A DNA stretch of 64,000 nt from CAXTSE01 sp964246985 (GTDB lineage: Bacteria; Actinomycetota; Actinomycetes; Actinomycetales; Microbacteriaceae), in NCBI GenBank assembly GCA_964246985.1, contig CAXTSE010000008.1:102361-166360 (forward strand), written 5' to 3'. The position numbers were made by a program, and so were the translations under genes. Below the pieces are notes generated by a model that worked only from the letters and a program-made list of their open reading frames with translations, did no database searches and had not been told where the DNA came from. This document shows positions 24,716-32,605 of the stretch, one piece after another. The stretch's first letter is position 1. Every line of letters starts with the position of its first letter.

Positions 24716-25628
24716 TGGTGCGCAATGGGCAGCCGCGTTCGGAGAGCCGGGTGGCGAGGCGCGCGACGAGGACGTGCGGGGTCGCGTAGAGATCGCGCGC
24801 TCGGACGTGGAGCGAGCTCCACCCGGAGTCGGCGAACCTCTCGCGCCGCTCGCCGTCAGCGGCCCACTGCCCGGCCGTGCCCGCGTGCCACACGCCGTCG
24901 TACTCCAGGGCCACGCGATACTCCGGCCATGACAGGTCGGGGTAGGCACGAGTCCCGTCCGCCAGGTGGACGGCGGCGTTGAGGTGCGGCTCGGGCATCC
25001 CGGCGGCGAGCACGAGCAGCCGGACGTGCGTCTCGGGCCTCGACCACGCCCCGACCCGCACGTCTGTCAGAGCCCGTCGCAGGGCGCGGACGCCGGGCAC
25101 GCCGCGCGCCCCGTCGAGCGCGTCGTCGAGGCGCGCGACGTCGACGAGAGCGGCGCTTCGCGCTGTGCCCGACACCAGTCGGTCGCCCACCGCCACCAGA
25201 TCGCCGTGGGTGAGATGCCCCGCGAGCGAGATCCAGCACGCCACAGGGTGGACGCTCGGCACGCCGTGCCGCCTCACGGGCAGACCCTGCGACCTCTGCG
25301 TCCCGACGACCCCCGGCCGCCGCATGGCTCGAGCCGGGCGTAGAGACGAGACGTGCAGTCGCGGATCCACGCGCACCTCACGCGGCAACGGCAGGTCCCA
25401 CAGGCGGGCCGCGGTCGGCCCGGTGACGGCGGCCCCGGCATCCATGACGGCCGCCAGAGCTCGACACCGCTCGACGAACGATGCCGTGTCCGCGGACGTG
25501 CGCACCCCGCGGAACGGCGCTGAGAGATCGGCCGCATCGAGACGGTGACGGGAGACGCCGGCCGCGCGCGCGTCGCCGACGCGCACGGCGGTCGGGAGGT
25601 TCGGTGGGAGCGCTCGGCGGCGGGTCAT
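24681..25628 (-). CDS. DUF559/Vsr-like endonuclease-domain protein with AbiEi-type N-terminus
   Basis: A 315-residue protein. The N-terminal part (residues 1-60, with VRVGDARAAGVSRHRLDAAD and the strand PFRGVRT) resembles the winged-helix head of AbiEi-type antitoxin or regulator proteins. The C-terminal part (about 215-310) is a PD-(D/E)xK fold of the DUF559/Vsr type: Asp in YPDLSW, then the Glu/Asp pair in VALEYDGVWH, and the basic segment GERRERFADSGW. Such proteins are common and multicopy in Actinobacteria without a proven function. ATG 25628 is chosen because the upstream part of the frame lies within the flanking repeat. Confidence 0.75.
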   Translation of the reverse strand: MTRRRALPPNLPTAVRVGDARAAGVSRHRLDAADLSAPFRGVRTSADTASFVERCRALAAVMDAGAAVTGPTAARLWDLPLPREVRVDPRLHVSSLRPARAMRRPGVVGTQRSQGLPVRRHGVPSVHPVACWISLAGHLTHGDLVAVGDRLVSGTARSAALVDVARLDDALDGARGVPGVRALRRALTDVRVGAWSRPETHVRLLVLAAGMPEPHLNAAVHLADGTRAYPDLSWPEYRVALEYDGVWHAGTAGQWAADGERRERFADSGWSSLHVRARDLYATPHVLVARLATRLSERGCPLRTIDVTRLPRFTP

Positions 25629-25680
25629 CCCGGCACTCTGGAGCGAGAATCCGGTGTCCGGCCGACCCGACCGTGATCTG

Positions 25681-25735
25681 TGTGACGCGTCCGCCCAGTG
25701 CGATCCGGGAGGAGTGGACACACGCGTCAGATCGA
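25681..25735. repeat. 55-bp direct repeat, upstream copy at the DUF559 gene
   Basis: Contains the perfect inverted octamers TGACGCGT (25683-25690) and ACGCGTCA (25722-25729). Read on the minus strand it gives VDLTRVSTPPGSHWADASH, which resembles the end and downstream sequence of the DUF559 gene (IDVTRLPRFTP, stop, HWTVVSH). It may be the 3' remnant of a lost second copy of that gene. Confidence 0.55.
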
Positions 25736-25757
25736 CGCCGCGGCGCCCGCAGCGCGT

Positions 25758-26108
25758 CTACTTCAGCTGCTCGTAGATTCTCTTGCAGTCGGGGCAGACG
25801 GGGAACTTCTCGGGGTCGCGCCCCGGCGTCCACTTCTTGCCGCAGAGGGCACGCACCGGCTTGCCGGTCATCGCGCTCTCGAGGATCTTCTCCTTCTGCA
25901 CGTAGTGCGAGAAGCGCTCGTGGTCACCGTCCTCGACCTGCTCCTCGTTGAGCAGCTGCTCGAGCTCGCGGTCGAGCACATCGGTGCCGCCGCCTGCGGT
26001 CTCGTCGATCTGCGCCATCCGAGGAGTCCGCGCCATCCGAGGAGTCTGCGCCATCCGAGGAGTCTGCGCCATCCGAGGAGTCCGCGCCATCTCAGGAGTC
26101 TGGGCCAT
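25758..26108 (-). CDS. DUF3039 family protein with repeat-encoded N-terminus
   Basis: A small actinobacterial protein of unknown function; the DUF3039 core is the last 85 residues (GGGTDVLDRELEQLLNEE, then HERFSHYVQKEKI and ALCGKKWTPGRDPEKFPVCP). The C-terminal cysteines (GKPVRALCGKKW, VCPDCKRIY) look like a zinc ribbon. From ATG 26108 the product is 116 residues, of which the first 36 are six hexapeptides of the MAQTPR type. Every unit begins with ATG, so translation could also begin at 26090, 26072, 26054, 26036 or 26018. The last gives a conventional N-terminus. It follows the ABC permease by 4 bp. Confidence 0.8.
   Translation of the reverse strand: MAQTPEMARTPRMAQTPRMAQTPRMARTPRMAQIDETAGGGTDVLDRELEQLLNEEQVEDGDHERFSHYVQKEKILESAMTGKPVRALCGKKWTPGRDPEKFPVCPDCKRIYEQLK
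26001..26108 (-). repeat. 18-bp tandem repeat carrying successive ATG codons
   Basis: Six 18-bp units on the minus strand: ATGGCCCAGACTCCTGAG, then three kinds of ATGGCGC(A/G)GACTCCTCGG, ending in ATGGCGCAGATCGACGAG. Units 2 to 5 differ only at one A/G position. Translated as MAQTPE, MARTPR, MAQTPR, MAQTPR, MARTPR, MAQIDE. The near-identity of units, including third positions, points to recent expansion. Confidence 0.9.
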
Positions 26109-26112
26109 GCCC

Positions 26113-27738
26113 CTAGTTTTGCATGGTGAAGGCCAGCAGTTCCGGCCCGCGGCGGTCGAACGTCGCCCCACCCGCCCGTATGCCGACCACGAGCGCCAGC
26201 ACGCCGGCGACGACGCCCGCGATGAGCCCGATCCACGACCACGGGAACTCGGGCTGCATGAGCGCCATCACCAGCGCGCCCACCGCGGGAACTGCGACCA
26301 CGAGACTCAGCAGGAACGAGCCCGCCTGCGCTCCGCCTCCCGTGCTGACCGTATTGCTCGACTGCGGCAGGGAGAAGGCCGGATCGCCGGGTCGCGCCGC
26401 CGCGTACGGGAAGCGCGCCGAGAATCCGCTCGCGACCCCGACCGAGCCGAGCAGCAGGGCGAGGCACACTCCGACGAAGGCGGGCAGCACATCCCAGTCG
26501 CCGTGCAGCCACACGCTGAGGGGCGCCCCGACCAGGATGAGAAGGCTGCCGAACAGCAGCGCCGGCACGACGCGGCCCGCCCGGTCGTCGACACCACTGG
26601 TCTGGGCGACTACGTGGGTCCAGACGGCCGACGAGTCGTACGCGACGTCGTTGTGCGTGGTGCTCCAGGCGAGCAGCACCACCAGGATCGGGAGCGGGAC
26701 GAGCGCCGCCACCGTGATCGGCATGCCGCCGACCCACATCGCGACGATCGCGCCGACGAGGAAGAACGGGATGACCGCGAACACCGTGCGGTACCGCGGA
26801 TCGCGCACCCAGTAGATGAAGCTGCGCGCGGCGATGGCACCGGTCGGCGTCGACGGCAGGCGGCGGAACCAGGTCGGCACCCCGCCGCGGCGCTCGACCG
26901 GGATGCGGCGGCTTCCTCGGAACTCGTAGCGCACCACCAGCAGCCAGGCGACGAGCAGGGCGAGGACCAGTGCGGCTCCGGCCAGCAGCGCGGGCAGGGT
27001 GAGCTCAGGGTCGCGGAGGGTCGGGTGCGAGGGCGCCGCCCACAGGACGCCGAGTGGCGTCCACTGCAGCACGTCGGCGATCTCGCCGACCTGCAGGTAC
27101 TTCCCAAGGCGCAGCAGGACGCTCCAGAGAGCCTGGGTCGATTGCGGCATGAGCGGGGTGACCCGCGGCAGGATCGCGACCAGGAACGTGATGAGCCCGC
27201 CCAGCAGGAGGACCGATCCGATGAACCGCACTCGGATGCGCCAGCTGGGACTGCGCGCGATGGCGGCCCCGGCGGCGATGCCCAGGCGCACCGAGAGCAG
27301 GCCCTGCAGCAGCAGGAGCGGCGCGACGACGAGGGCGGTGACCACAGCAGCCTGGTCGCGCCAGACGCCGACCGGCGCGAGGGCGAGCGGCACCGCGAGG
27401 ATCAACGGCCCTGCGAGCGACAGGATGAGCAGCACGAGGGCGACGATGCCCGACAGGAAGCCGTAGCCGCGCAGCGCCTGCGGATCGAGCAGCTGCGCTC
27501 GGCTGGTCATGAGCGGCACGAGGAAGGCGGCCAGGCTCAGCAGCGAGCCCCCGATGATGACGACGCGGCGCACGAATCCGTCGTCCTGGCCGTGGAGGAA
27601 GGGCACCGCCGCTACGATCGCGACGACGATCACCAGGGCGACTGCCAGGCCGATCGCGCCGGCGATCCACTGCCCGACCGGGCGCTTGAACCCGTTGGCC
27701 ATGAGCCGGAGCTTCAGACGGAGCAGCTGGCTGACCAT
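26113..27738 (-). CDS. ABC transporter permease-like membrane protein
   Basis: A 541-residue polytopic protein with about twelve helices, for example AGAIGLAVALVIVVAIVAAV, GIVALVLLILSLAGPLILAV and LLAGAALVLALLVAWLLVV. A cytoplasmic loop near residues 290-330 carries ARSFIYWVRDPRYRTVF, a phrase typical of large ABC-2-type permeases. The likely ATPase partner is the product of 28564-30051, with a DIP1984 gene between. ATG 27738 is used because it opens at VSQLLRLKLRLMANGFKRP, an expected cytoplasmic amphipathic start. Substrate unknown. Confidence 0.78.
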   Translation of the reverse strand: MVSQLLRLKLRLMANGFKRPVGQWIAGAIGLAVALVIVVAIVAAVPFLHGQDDGFVRRVVIIGGSLLSLAAFLVPLMTSRAQLLDPQALRGYGFLSGIVALVLLILSLAGPLILAVPLALAPVGVWRDQAAVVTALVVAPLLLLQGLLSVRLGIAAGAAIARSPSWRIRVRFIGSVLLLGGLITFLVAILPRVTPLMPQSTQALWSVLLRLGKYLQVGEIADVLQWTPLGVLWAAPSHPTLRDPELTLPALLAGAALVLALLVAWLLVVRYEFRGSRRIPVERRGGVPTWFRRLPSTPTGAIAARSFIYWVRDPRYRTVFAVIPFFLVGAIVAMWVGGMPITVAALVPLPILVVLLAWSTTHNDVAYDSSAVWTHVVAQTSGVDDRAGRVVPALLFGSLLILVGAPLSVWLHGDWDVLPAFVGVCLALLLGSVGVASGFSARFPYAAARPGDPAFSLPQSSNTVSTGGGAQAGSFLLSLVVAVPAVGALVMALMQPEFPWSWIGLIAGVVAGVLALVVGIRAGGATFDRRGPELLAFTMQN

Positions 27739-28091
27739 GGCGTAAGAACGGGGACCTCTCCGGGGCTTCACGACGCCCCGACGGGGACCCGGCAAGTCTA
27801 GGCGAACCGAGCAGGACCCAGGATCGGCCGACGGAGCCGCAGCTCGCGCGCGGCGGCGGCGCACAGAGGCATCGGACGATGGTTCCCCGAGCCCTCCCTC
27901 GGCGGGCCGGCCAGCACACGGTGATGAGGTGTGCCCGTTGCCGGGTCACGTCTGCACGGTGCGGGACATGAGGTGTGATGGCCGAAGCCGTGACGCCGCC
28001 CACAGCGTTCCAGAGCATCAGGATGACCGCTGATGCGCCGGCTCGTGCTCGCTCCGGTTCCGCCTACCGACTCACCGTCCGTGGTGCCGCC
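27739..28091. other. Intergenic stretch with no gene seen
   Basis: About 350 bases between the permease and the DIP1984 gene. It holds a small GC hairpin (CGGGGC 27761-27766 with GCCCCG 27775-27780) and two copies of ATGAGGTGTG (27924-27933 and 27968-27977). No frame with normal start and composition, no RNA gene and no clear promoter could be supported. Confidence 0.6.
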
Positions 28092-28553
28092 TCAGCTCTG
28101 CAGGTCGGCCTCCCAGTTGGTGCTCTGGATCACGACGTCGAGCTCGCGCAGCGCGCGCGCCAGCTCGTCGGCCTCGACGCGCAGCGCGGCGATCGGGAGC
28201 GCAGGCAGCTCGCGGAGCTCGCTGCGCAGCTGGCGGTATCCGCTGTTTCCGGATGCGGCGTCCGCCGCCGCCGACACGATCGCGTGCCGCGTACGCAGGG
28301 CATCACGCCGGGCGAGCGCCGCGGTCATGGTGGCGCCGTCCGGCAGCACGGTCGCGGAGTTCGTGAGGTTGATCGCGACGACCAGCCGCTCGAGCGCTCC
28401 GAGTACGGTGCCCACCTCGGCGAGCAGGGCGCCGGGGTCCTCGGACGGCTCCTCGCCCTCCTGATAGCGGGCGTTCGAGGTGATCCGGTGCCGTAGCTGG
28501 TCGACCCGCTTCTGCAGGTCGCCGCGCTCGATGAGGGCTTCGGCCAGTTTCAT
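28092..28553 (-). CDS. DIP1984 family protein
   Basis: A 153-residue, mostly helical soluble protein of the DIP1984 (septicolysin-like) family. The N-terminus MKLAEALIERGDLQKRVDQLRHRI, a middle segment VVAINLTNSATVLPDGATMTAALARRDALR, and a C-terminal REL-rich helix ending DVVIQSTNWEADLQS are all family features. Coiled-coil character is strong in the first 30 residues. It starts 10 bp after the ABC ATPase gene and is probably co-transcribed with it. The molecular function of the family is not established. Confidence 0.85.
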   Translation of the reverse strand: MKLAEALIERGDLQKRVDQLRHRITSNARYQEGEEPSEDPGALLAEVGTVLGALERLVVAINLTNSATVLPDGATMTAALARRDALRTRHAIVSAAADAASGNSGYRQLRSELRELPALPIAALRVEADELARALRELDVVIQSTNWEADLQS

Positions 28554-28563
28554 GCAGCGTCCC

Positions 28564-30051
28564 CTATTCGGTGTAGCTGTGCAGCCACTCCATGCCCTCG
28601 ACGGCGGTGGCGCCGCCGGCGAGCTCGATGAAGCGGTCCTCGAGCGAACGGCCGCCGAGCACCTCGTCGAGGGTGCCGGAGGCCAGGATGCGTCCGTCGG
28701 CGATGATCGACACCGAGTCGCAGATGCGCTCGATCAGGTCCATGCTGTGGCTCGACAGGAGCACCGTGCCGCCGGCGGCCGTGAACTTCTGCAGGATGCC
28801 GATGACGACCTGCGCCGAGACCGGGTCGACCGATTCGAACGGCTCGTCGAGCACCAGCAGGCGCGGCGAGTGGATCATGGCCGACGCGATCGCGATCTTC
28901 TTGACCATGCCGGCCGAGTAGTCCGACACGAAGCGGTGCAGCGAGTGCTCCAGCCCGAACGCCGCGACCAGGTCGGCGGTGCGGCTGATGGTGGTCTCGC
29001 GGTCGAGTCCGCGCAGGCCACCGGCGTGGTGGAGGTACTCGGAACCCGTGAGGCGGTCGAACAGGCGGAGGCGGTCGGGCAGCACGCCGAGCATGCGCTT
29101 GGCGACGGCGGAGTTGCGCCACACGTCGGCACCGTAGACCTTGACGATGCCGGCGTCGGGGCGCAGCAGCCCGGTCACCATCGACAGCGTCGTGGTCTTG
29201 CCTGCGCCGTTCGGTCCGACGAAGCCGTGGAACGATCCGACCTTGACCTCCATGTCGGCGGAGTCGACGGCGACCGTCGATCCGAAGGCCTTGGTCAGTC
29301 CGCGCACCGACAGCGCCACCTCGGCAGAGAGGTTCTTGGATCCGGGGCGCTGCGAGGCGGGAGCGGGGCGCACCGGCGGGGCCGCCTTCGGGCGCCGCGG
29401 CGCCGGGGCACGAGGAGCGGCCGTGACGACCGGAGACGGCTGCGGTCCCGGCGTCGTCTCGACGACCTCGAGCGTCTCGACGTCGGGCGCGTCGACCGCA
29501 GGTGCGTCGACGGTGGGCGTCTCGATGACCGGAGCCGCCGCGACGGGCGCCTCGGCGACAGGCTCCAGCTCGACAGCGGGCACTTCCTGCGGCTCGACCG
29601 CCGGCTCGACCGCGGCCTCGGGCTCCGGCTGCGCCGCCGGCCGCCTGGTCGAGGGACGCCCGATGCTGGGCCGCGCGATCGGCGAGTAGGAGAGACGGAA
29701 CGAGGGGCCGGACGACTCGGACGGCGCAGACTCGGACGCGGCTGCCTCAGATGGAGTGATCTCGGACGGAGTGACCTCGGACGGAGCCGCGACCGACGTG
29801 GGAACGGGACCGGGCTCGCTCGGCTTCGCGCCCGTCGTGCGCGTCGCGGGCTGCTTCGCGGCAGGCGTGCGGGCGGCCGGCTTGCGCGCCGGAGAGGGCT
29901 TCTTGGTCGCGGGCGTGACCTTCTTGACCGGGGTCTTGGCGGCGGAGCTGGTCGGCGTCTTCGCGGATGCGCGCGGTGTGGAGGGTCGAGCCGCCGCGGC
30001 CCGTGCAGGCCGAGGGCTGCTCGGGTTCGGTGCGTCGGCTTCGGAATCCAC
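28564..30051 (-). CDS. ABC transporter ATPase with 240-residue Ala/Pro/Lys tail
   Basis: A 495-residue protein made of an unusual N-terminal extension and a normal ABC ATPase. Residues 1-80 are a Lys/Ala/Pro/Ser/Thr-rich basic region resembling histone H1 tails (AAKTPVKKVTPATKKPSPAR). Residues 85-200 are acidic and Pro-rich, with APSEVTPSEITPSEAA and VDAPAVDAPDVE. The ATPase begins near 246: Walker A GPNGAGKTT (279-287), signature YSAGM (378-382) instead of LSGGQ, Walker B LLVLDEPFES (398-407), switch His in SSHSMDL. The permease at 26113-27738 is the likely partner. Either the tail binds a polyanion or acts as a flexible tether; both are guesses. Confidence 0.85.
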   Translation of the reverse strand: MDSEADAPNPSSPRPARAAAARPSTPRASAKTPTSSAAKTPVKKVTPATKKPSPARKPAARTPAAKQPATRTTGAKPSEPGPVPTSVAAPSEVTPSEITPSEAAASESAPSESSGPSFRLSYSPIARPSIGRPSTRRPAAQPEPEAAVEPAVEPQEVPAVELEPVAEAPVAAAPVIETPTVDAPAVDAPDVETLEVVETTPGPQPSPVVTAAPRAPAPRRPKAAPPVRPAPASQRPGSKNLSAEVALSVRGLTKAFGSTVAVDSADMEVKVGSFHGFVGPNGAGKTTTLSMVTGLLRPDAGIVKVYGADVWRNSAVAKRMLGVLPDRLRLFDRLTGSEYLHHAGGLRGLDRETTISRTADLVAAFGLEHSLHRFVSDYSAGMVKKIAIASAMIHSPRLLVLDEPFESVDPVSAQVVIGILQKFTAAGGTVLLSSHSMDLIERICDSVSIIADGRILASGTLDEVLGGRSLEDRFIELAGGATAVEGMEWLHSYTE

Positions 30052-30295
30052 GCCCCAACCGTATCAATCGTGAGGGGTCCCCGACGTCGGCGGTCAGGAT
30101 CCGGCGAGCCTTCGCACGCAGGTCACGAATGAGGAACGGATGCCCGGAATCCTGGGCTTTTCCACCCTCTGCAGATAGTCTGATAATGCACAACGGGGTG
30201 TCTTTTTCCAGGCATGACGGTGAACATTCGATTAACTGCGCGACACGCGACAGCGATCGGCACCGATGCCGTCCACCGAACCAAGGAGACATGGC
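30052..30295 (+). promoter_or_regulatory. Promoter region of the wall-polymer genes
   Basis: A 244-bp gap, AT-richer than its surroundings, between the divergent ABC ATPase and nucleotidyltransferase genes. TGATAAT at 30181-30187 is a good -10-like sequence reading to the right, with TTTTCC at about 30158 in weak -35 position. AAGGAG (30283-30288) is the ribosome site for GTG 30296. Confidence 0.45.
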
Positions 30296-30988
30296 GTGAC
30301 CACCCAGATTGTGATCCTCGCCGCCGGCATGGGAAGTCGGCTCGGCCGATCGCTTCCGAAGCCGCTCACCGAGCTGAGCGACGGCCGCACGATCATGCAG
30401 CAGCAGTTCGACAACATCCGCCAGGCGTTCGGCAACGACGCCCACGTGAGCATCGTCGTCGGCTACAAGCTCGAGCACATCATCGAGGCATTCCCGCAGG
30501 CCTCGTTCGTCTACAACGAGCAGTACGACCAGACCAATACGTCCAAGAGCCTCCTCCGTGCGCTCAAGGCGTCGAAGGATGGCGGCGTGCTCTGGATGAA
30601 CGGCGACGTCGTCTTCGACCCCGAGGTGCTCGTGCGCGTCGGTGACATGGTCGCCCGTGACCGCAGCTTCGTCAGCGTCAACACCGCCAAGGTGAGCGAT
30701 GAGGAGGTCAAGTACACGGTCGACGCCAGCGGCGACATCGACGAGCTGTCCAAGACCGTCGTCGGCGGCCTCGGTGAGGCGGTCGGCATCAACTACGTCT
30801 CGAGCGGCGACAAGGCCGCGCTCATCCGCCAGCTCGCCCGCGTCGGCGCGCAGGACTACTTCGAGCGCGGCATCGAGGTCGCGATCCAGCAGGACGGCCT
30901 CAAGTTCTCGCCGATCGACATCAGCGACCTGTACGCGGTCGAGGTCGACTTCGCCGAGGACCTCGAGCGGGCCAACCTCTTCGTCTGA
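30296..30988 (+). CDS. Sugar-phosphate/phosphocholine-type nucleotidyltransferase
   Basis: A 230-residue cytosolic NTP transferase. The nucleotide-binding signature ILAAGMGSRLGRSLPKPL is at residues 6-23, NTSKSLLRAL and MNGDVVFD (metal-binding Asp) follow, and EVKYTVDASGDIDELSK lines the active site. The fold and length resemble LicC-type cytidylyltransferases and other enzymes that activate alcohol or sugar phosphates. GTG 30296 has AAGGAG seven bases upstream; an ATG at 30291 is out of frame. It precedes the ABC-2 export genes by 34 bp, suggesting it prepares an activated building block for the exported glycopolymer. Confidence 0.82.
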   Translation: MTTQIVILAAGMGSRLGRSLPKPLTELSDGRTIMQQQFDNIRQAFGNDAHVSIVVGYKLEHIIEAFPQASFVYNEQYDQTNTSKSLLRALKASKDGGVLWMNGDVVFDPEVLVRVGDMVARDRSFVSVNTAKVSDEEVKYTVDASGDIDELSKTVVGGLGEAVGINYVSSGDKAALIRQLARVGAQDYFERGIEVAIQQDGLKFSPIDISDLYAVEVDFAEDLERANLFV

Positions 30989-31022
30989 CCCTCGGCTTCG
31001 CCGGGTCAACTAGATTGATCCG

Positions 31023-31838
31023 GTGACGTCGCCCGCTCTCGCCTCTCGTGAGTGGACACCGCTGTCGCGCTACCGCCGCTCCCTCTGGCTGCTGACGACC
31101 CGCGACCTGAAGGTGCGGTACTCGACGTCGGTGCTCGGCTACTTCTGGTCGATCCTCGACCCGCTCGTCATGGCCGGCATCTACTGGTTCGTCTTCACCC
31201 AGGTGTTCGGCCGGGGCGTCGGCCACGAGCCGTACATCGTCTTCCTCCTGACCGCTCTGCTGCCGTGGACCTGGTTCACCGGCTCGGTGTCGGATGCGAC
31301 GCGCGCCTTCACCAAGGAGGCGAAGCTGGTGCGCTCCACCACCATCCCGCGCACGATCTGGGTGTCGCGGCTGGTGCTGTCGAAGGGCATCGAGTTCGTC
31401 GCGAGCCTGCCCGTGCTCGCCTTCTTCGCCATCATCGGCGGCGCGCAGCTCGGCTGGGAGGCGCTGTTCTTCCCGCTCGCGATGCTCATGCAGGTGGTGC
31501 TCACGCTCGGCATCGCGCTCATCGTGGCGCCGCTGGTGGTGTTCTTCCGCGATCTCGAGCGGGCCGTGAAGCTCGGGCTGCGCTTCCTGTTCTACGCCTC
31601 GCCGATCATCTACAGCATCCAGGATCTGGCGGCCGTGAAGGTCGGCGACGTCAGCCTCGAGACTGTCGCGGCGTTCAACCCGCTGAGCGGCATCTTCACG
31701 CTGTATCGCGCGGCGTTCTTCCCGCAGGAGCTCGACTGGTTCGCGATCGGCGTGAGCGCGCTGATGTCGGTCGTCATCCTCGCGGTCGGCATCCTCGTGT
31801 TCCAGCGCACGATCCGCACCGTGCTGAAGGAGATCTGA
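31023..31838 (+). CDS. ABC-2 type polysaccharide/teichoic acid export permease
   Basis: A 271-residue permease of the Wzm/TagG type with six helices. LLTTRDLKVRYSTSVLGYFWSIL is the conserved N-terminal amphipathic gate region (the R-Y-x-x-S-x-L-G-x-x-W signature), YIVFLLTALLPWTWFTGSVSDATRAF follows, and ASPIIYSIQDL with FNPLSGIFTLYRAAFF occupies the C-terminal half. It starts at GTG 31023 and its stop overlaps the ATPase start by 1 bp (TGATG at 31836-31840). With the ATPase it moves lipid-linked polymer across the membrane. Confidence 0.92.
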   Translation: MTSPALASREWTPLSRYRRSLWLLTTRDLKVRYSTSVLGYFWSILDPLVMAGIYWFVFTQVFGRGVGHEPYIVFLLTALLPWTWFTGSVSDATRAFTKEAKLVRSTTIPRTIWVSRLVLSKGIEFVASLPVLAFFAIIGGAQLGWEALFFPLAMLMQVVLTLGIALIVAPLVVFFRDLERAVKLGLRFLFYASPIIYSIQDLAAVKVGDVSLETVAAFNPLSGIFTLYRAAFFPQELDWFAIGVSALMSVVILAVGILVFQRTIRTVLKEI

Positions 31839-32605
31839 TGGCCGTCGAGACCGCGGCCGCCCGCACGGCGGTGCCCGGATCCATCCGCGTCTCGGGCGTC
31901 GGCGTGCGGTTCAAGCGCAACCGGTCGTCGCGTCGCAGCTTCAAGGACCTCTTCGCGGGACGCAGCCGCCGCAGCCGTCCGGGCGAGTTCTGGGCCCTGC
32001 GCGGCGTCGAGTTCGACGTGGCTCCGGGCGAGGCCATCGGGGTCGTCGGACGCAACGGCCAGGGCAAGTCGACGCTGTTGAAGCTCGTGGCGCAGGTGAT
32101 GCTGCCCGACGAGGGCGAGGTGCGCGTGCACGGCGGCGTTGCTCCGCTCATCGAGATCACCGGCGGATTCGTCAACGACCTCAGCGTCCGCGAGAACGTC
32201 TACCTGACCGCCGGCCTCCACGGCATGACGAAGCGCGAGATCGACGAGCGCTACGACGAGATCATCGCGTTCGCCGAGCTGGCCGACTTCACCGAGACCC
32301 CGTACAAGCACCTCTCGAGCGGCATGAAGGTGCGGATCGCGTTCGCGGTCATCTCGCGGCTCGAGGAGCCGATCATCCTCGTCGACGAGGTGCTCGCGGT
32401 CGGCGACAAGGCGTTCCGCGAGAAGTGCTACCGCCGCATCGACGAGATGCTCGCCGGCGGGCGCACCCTGTTCTTCGTGTCGCACAACGAGCGCGACCTG
32501 CTGCGGTTCTGCACTCGCGGGCTCTACCTGGACAAGGGCTCCCTGGTGCTGGATGCGAGCATCGAAGACGTCGTCGCGCGCTACAACGCCGATTACGGTG
32601 TGTAG
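31838..32605 (+). CDS. Polysaccharide/teichoic acid export ATPase
   Basis: A 255-residue ATPase of the Wzt/TagH type, partner of the preceding permease. Residues 15-45 include the basic insert KRNRSSRRSFKDLFAGRSRR typical of this group before FWALRGVEFDV. Walker A is GRNGQGKST, the signature is LSSGMKVRIAFA, and Walker B is IILVDEVLAVGD. ENVYLTAGLHGMTKREIDE is also family-specific. The protein ends soon after the ATPase core, so it lacks the C-terminal carbohydrate-binding domain of Wzt proteins that recognise a capped chain end. Confidence 0.93.
   Translation: MAVETAAARTAVPGSIRVSGVGVRFKRNRSSRRSFKDLFAGRSRRSRPGEFWALRGVEFDVAPGEAIGVVGRNGQGKSTLLKLVAQVMLPDEGEVRVHGGVAPLIEITGGFVNDLSVRENVYLTAGLHGMTKREIDERYDEIIAFAELADFTETPYKHLSSGMKVRIAFAVISRLEEPIILVDEVLAVGDKAFREKCYRRIDEMLAGGRTLFFVSHNERDLLRFCTRGLYLDKGSLVLDASIEDVVARYNADYGV

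Noticed and set aside
26001..26108. Possible CRISPR-like array of short repeats
   Set aside because: Units are 18 bp, contiguous without spacers, and in frame with a protein; it is a coding minisatellite.
25948..27801. A 617-codon plus-strand frame rich in charged residues
   Set aside because: Antisense to the ABC permease; composition (His/Arg/Asp-rich) is that of a reverse-strand shadow.
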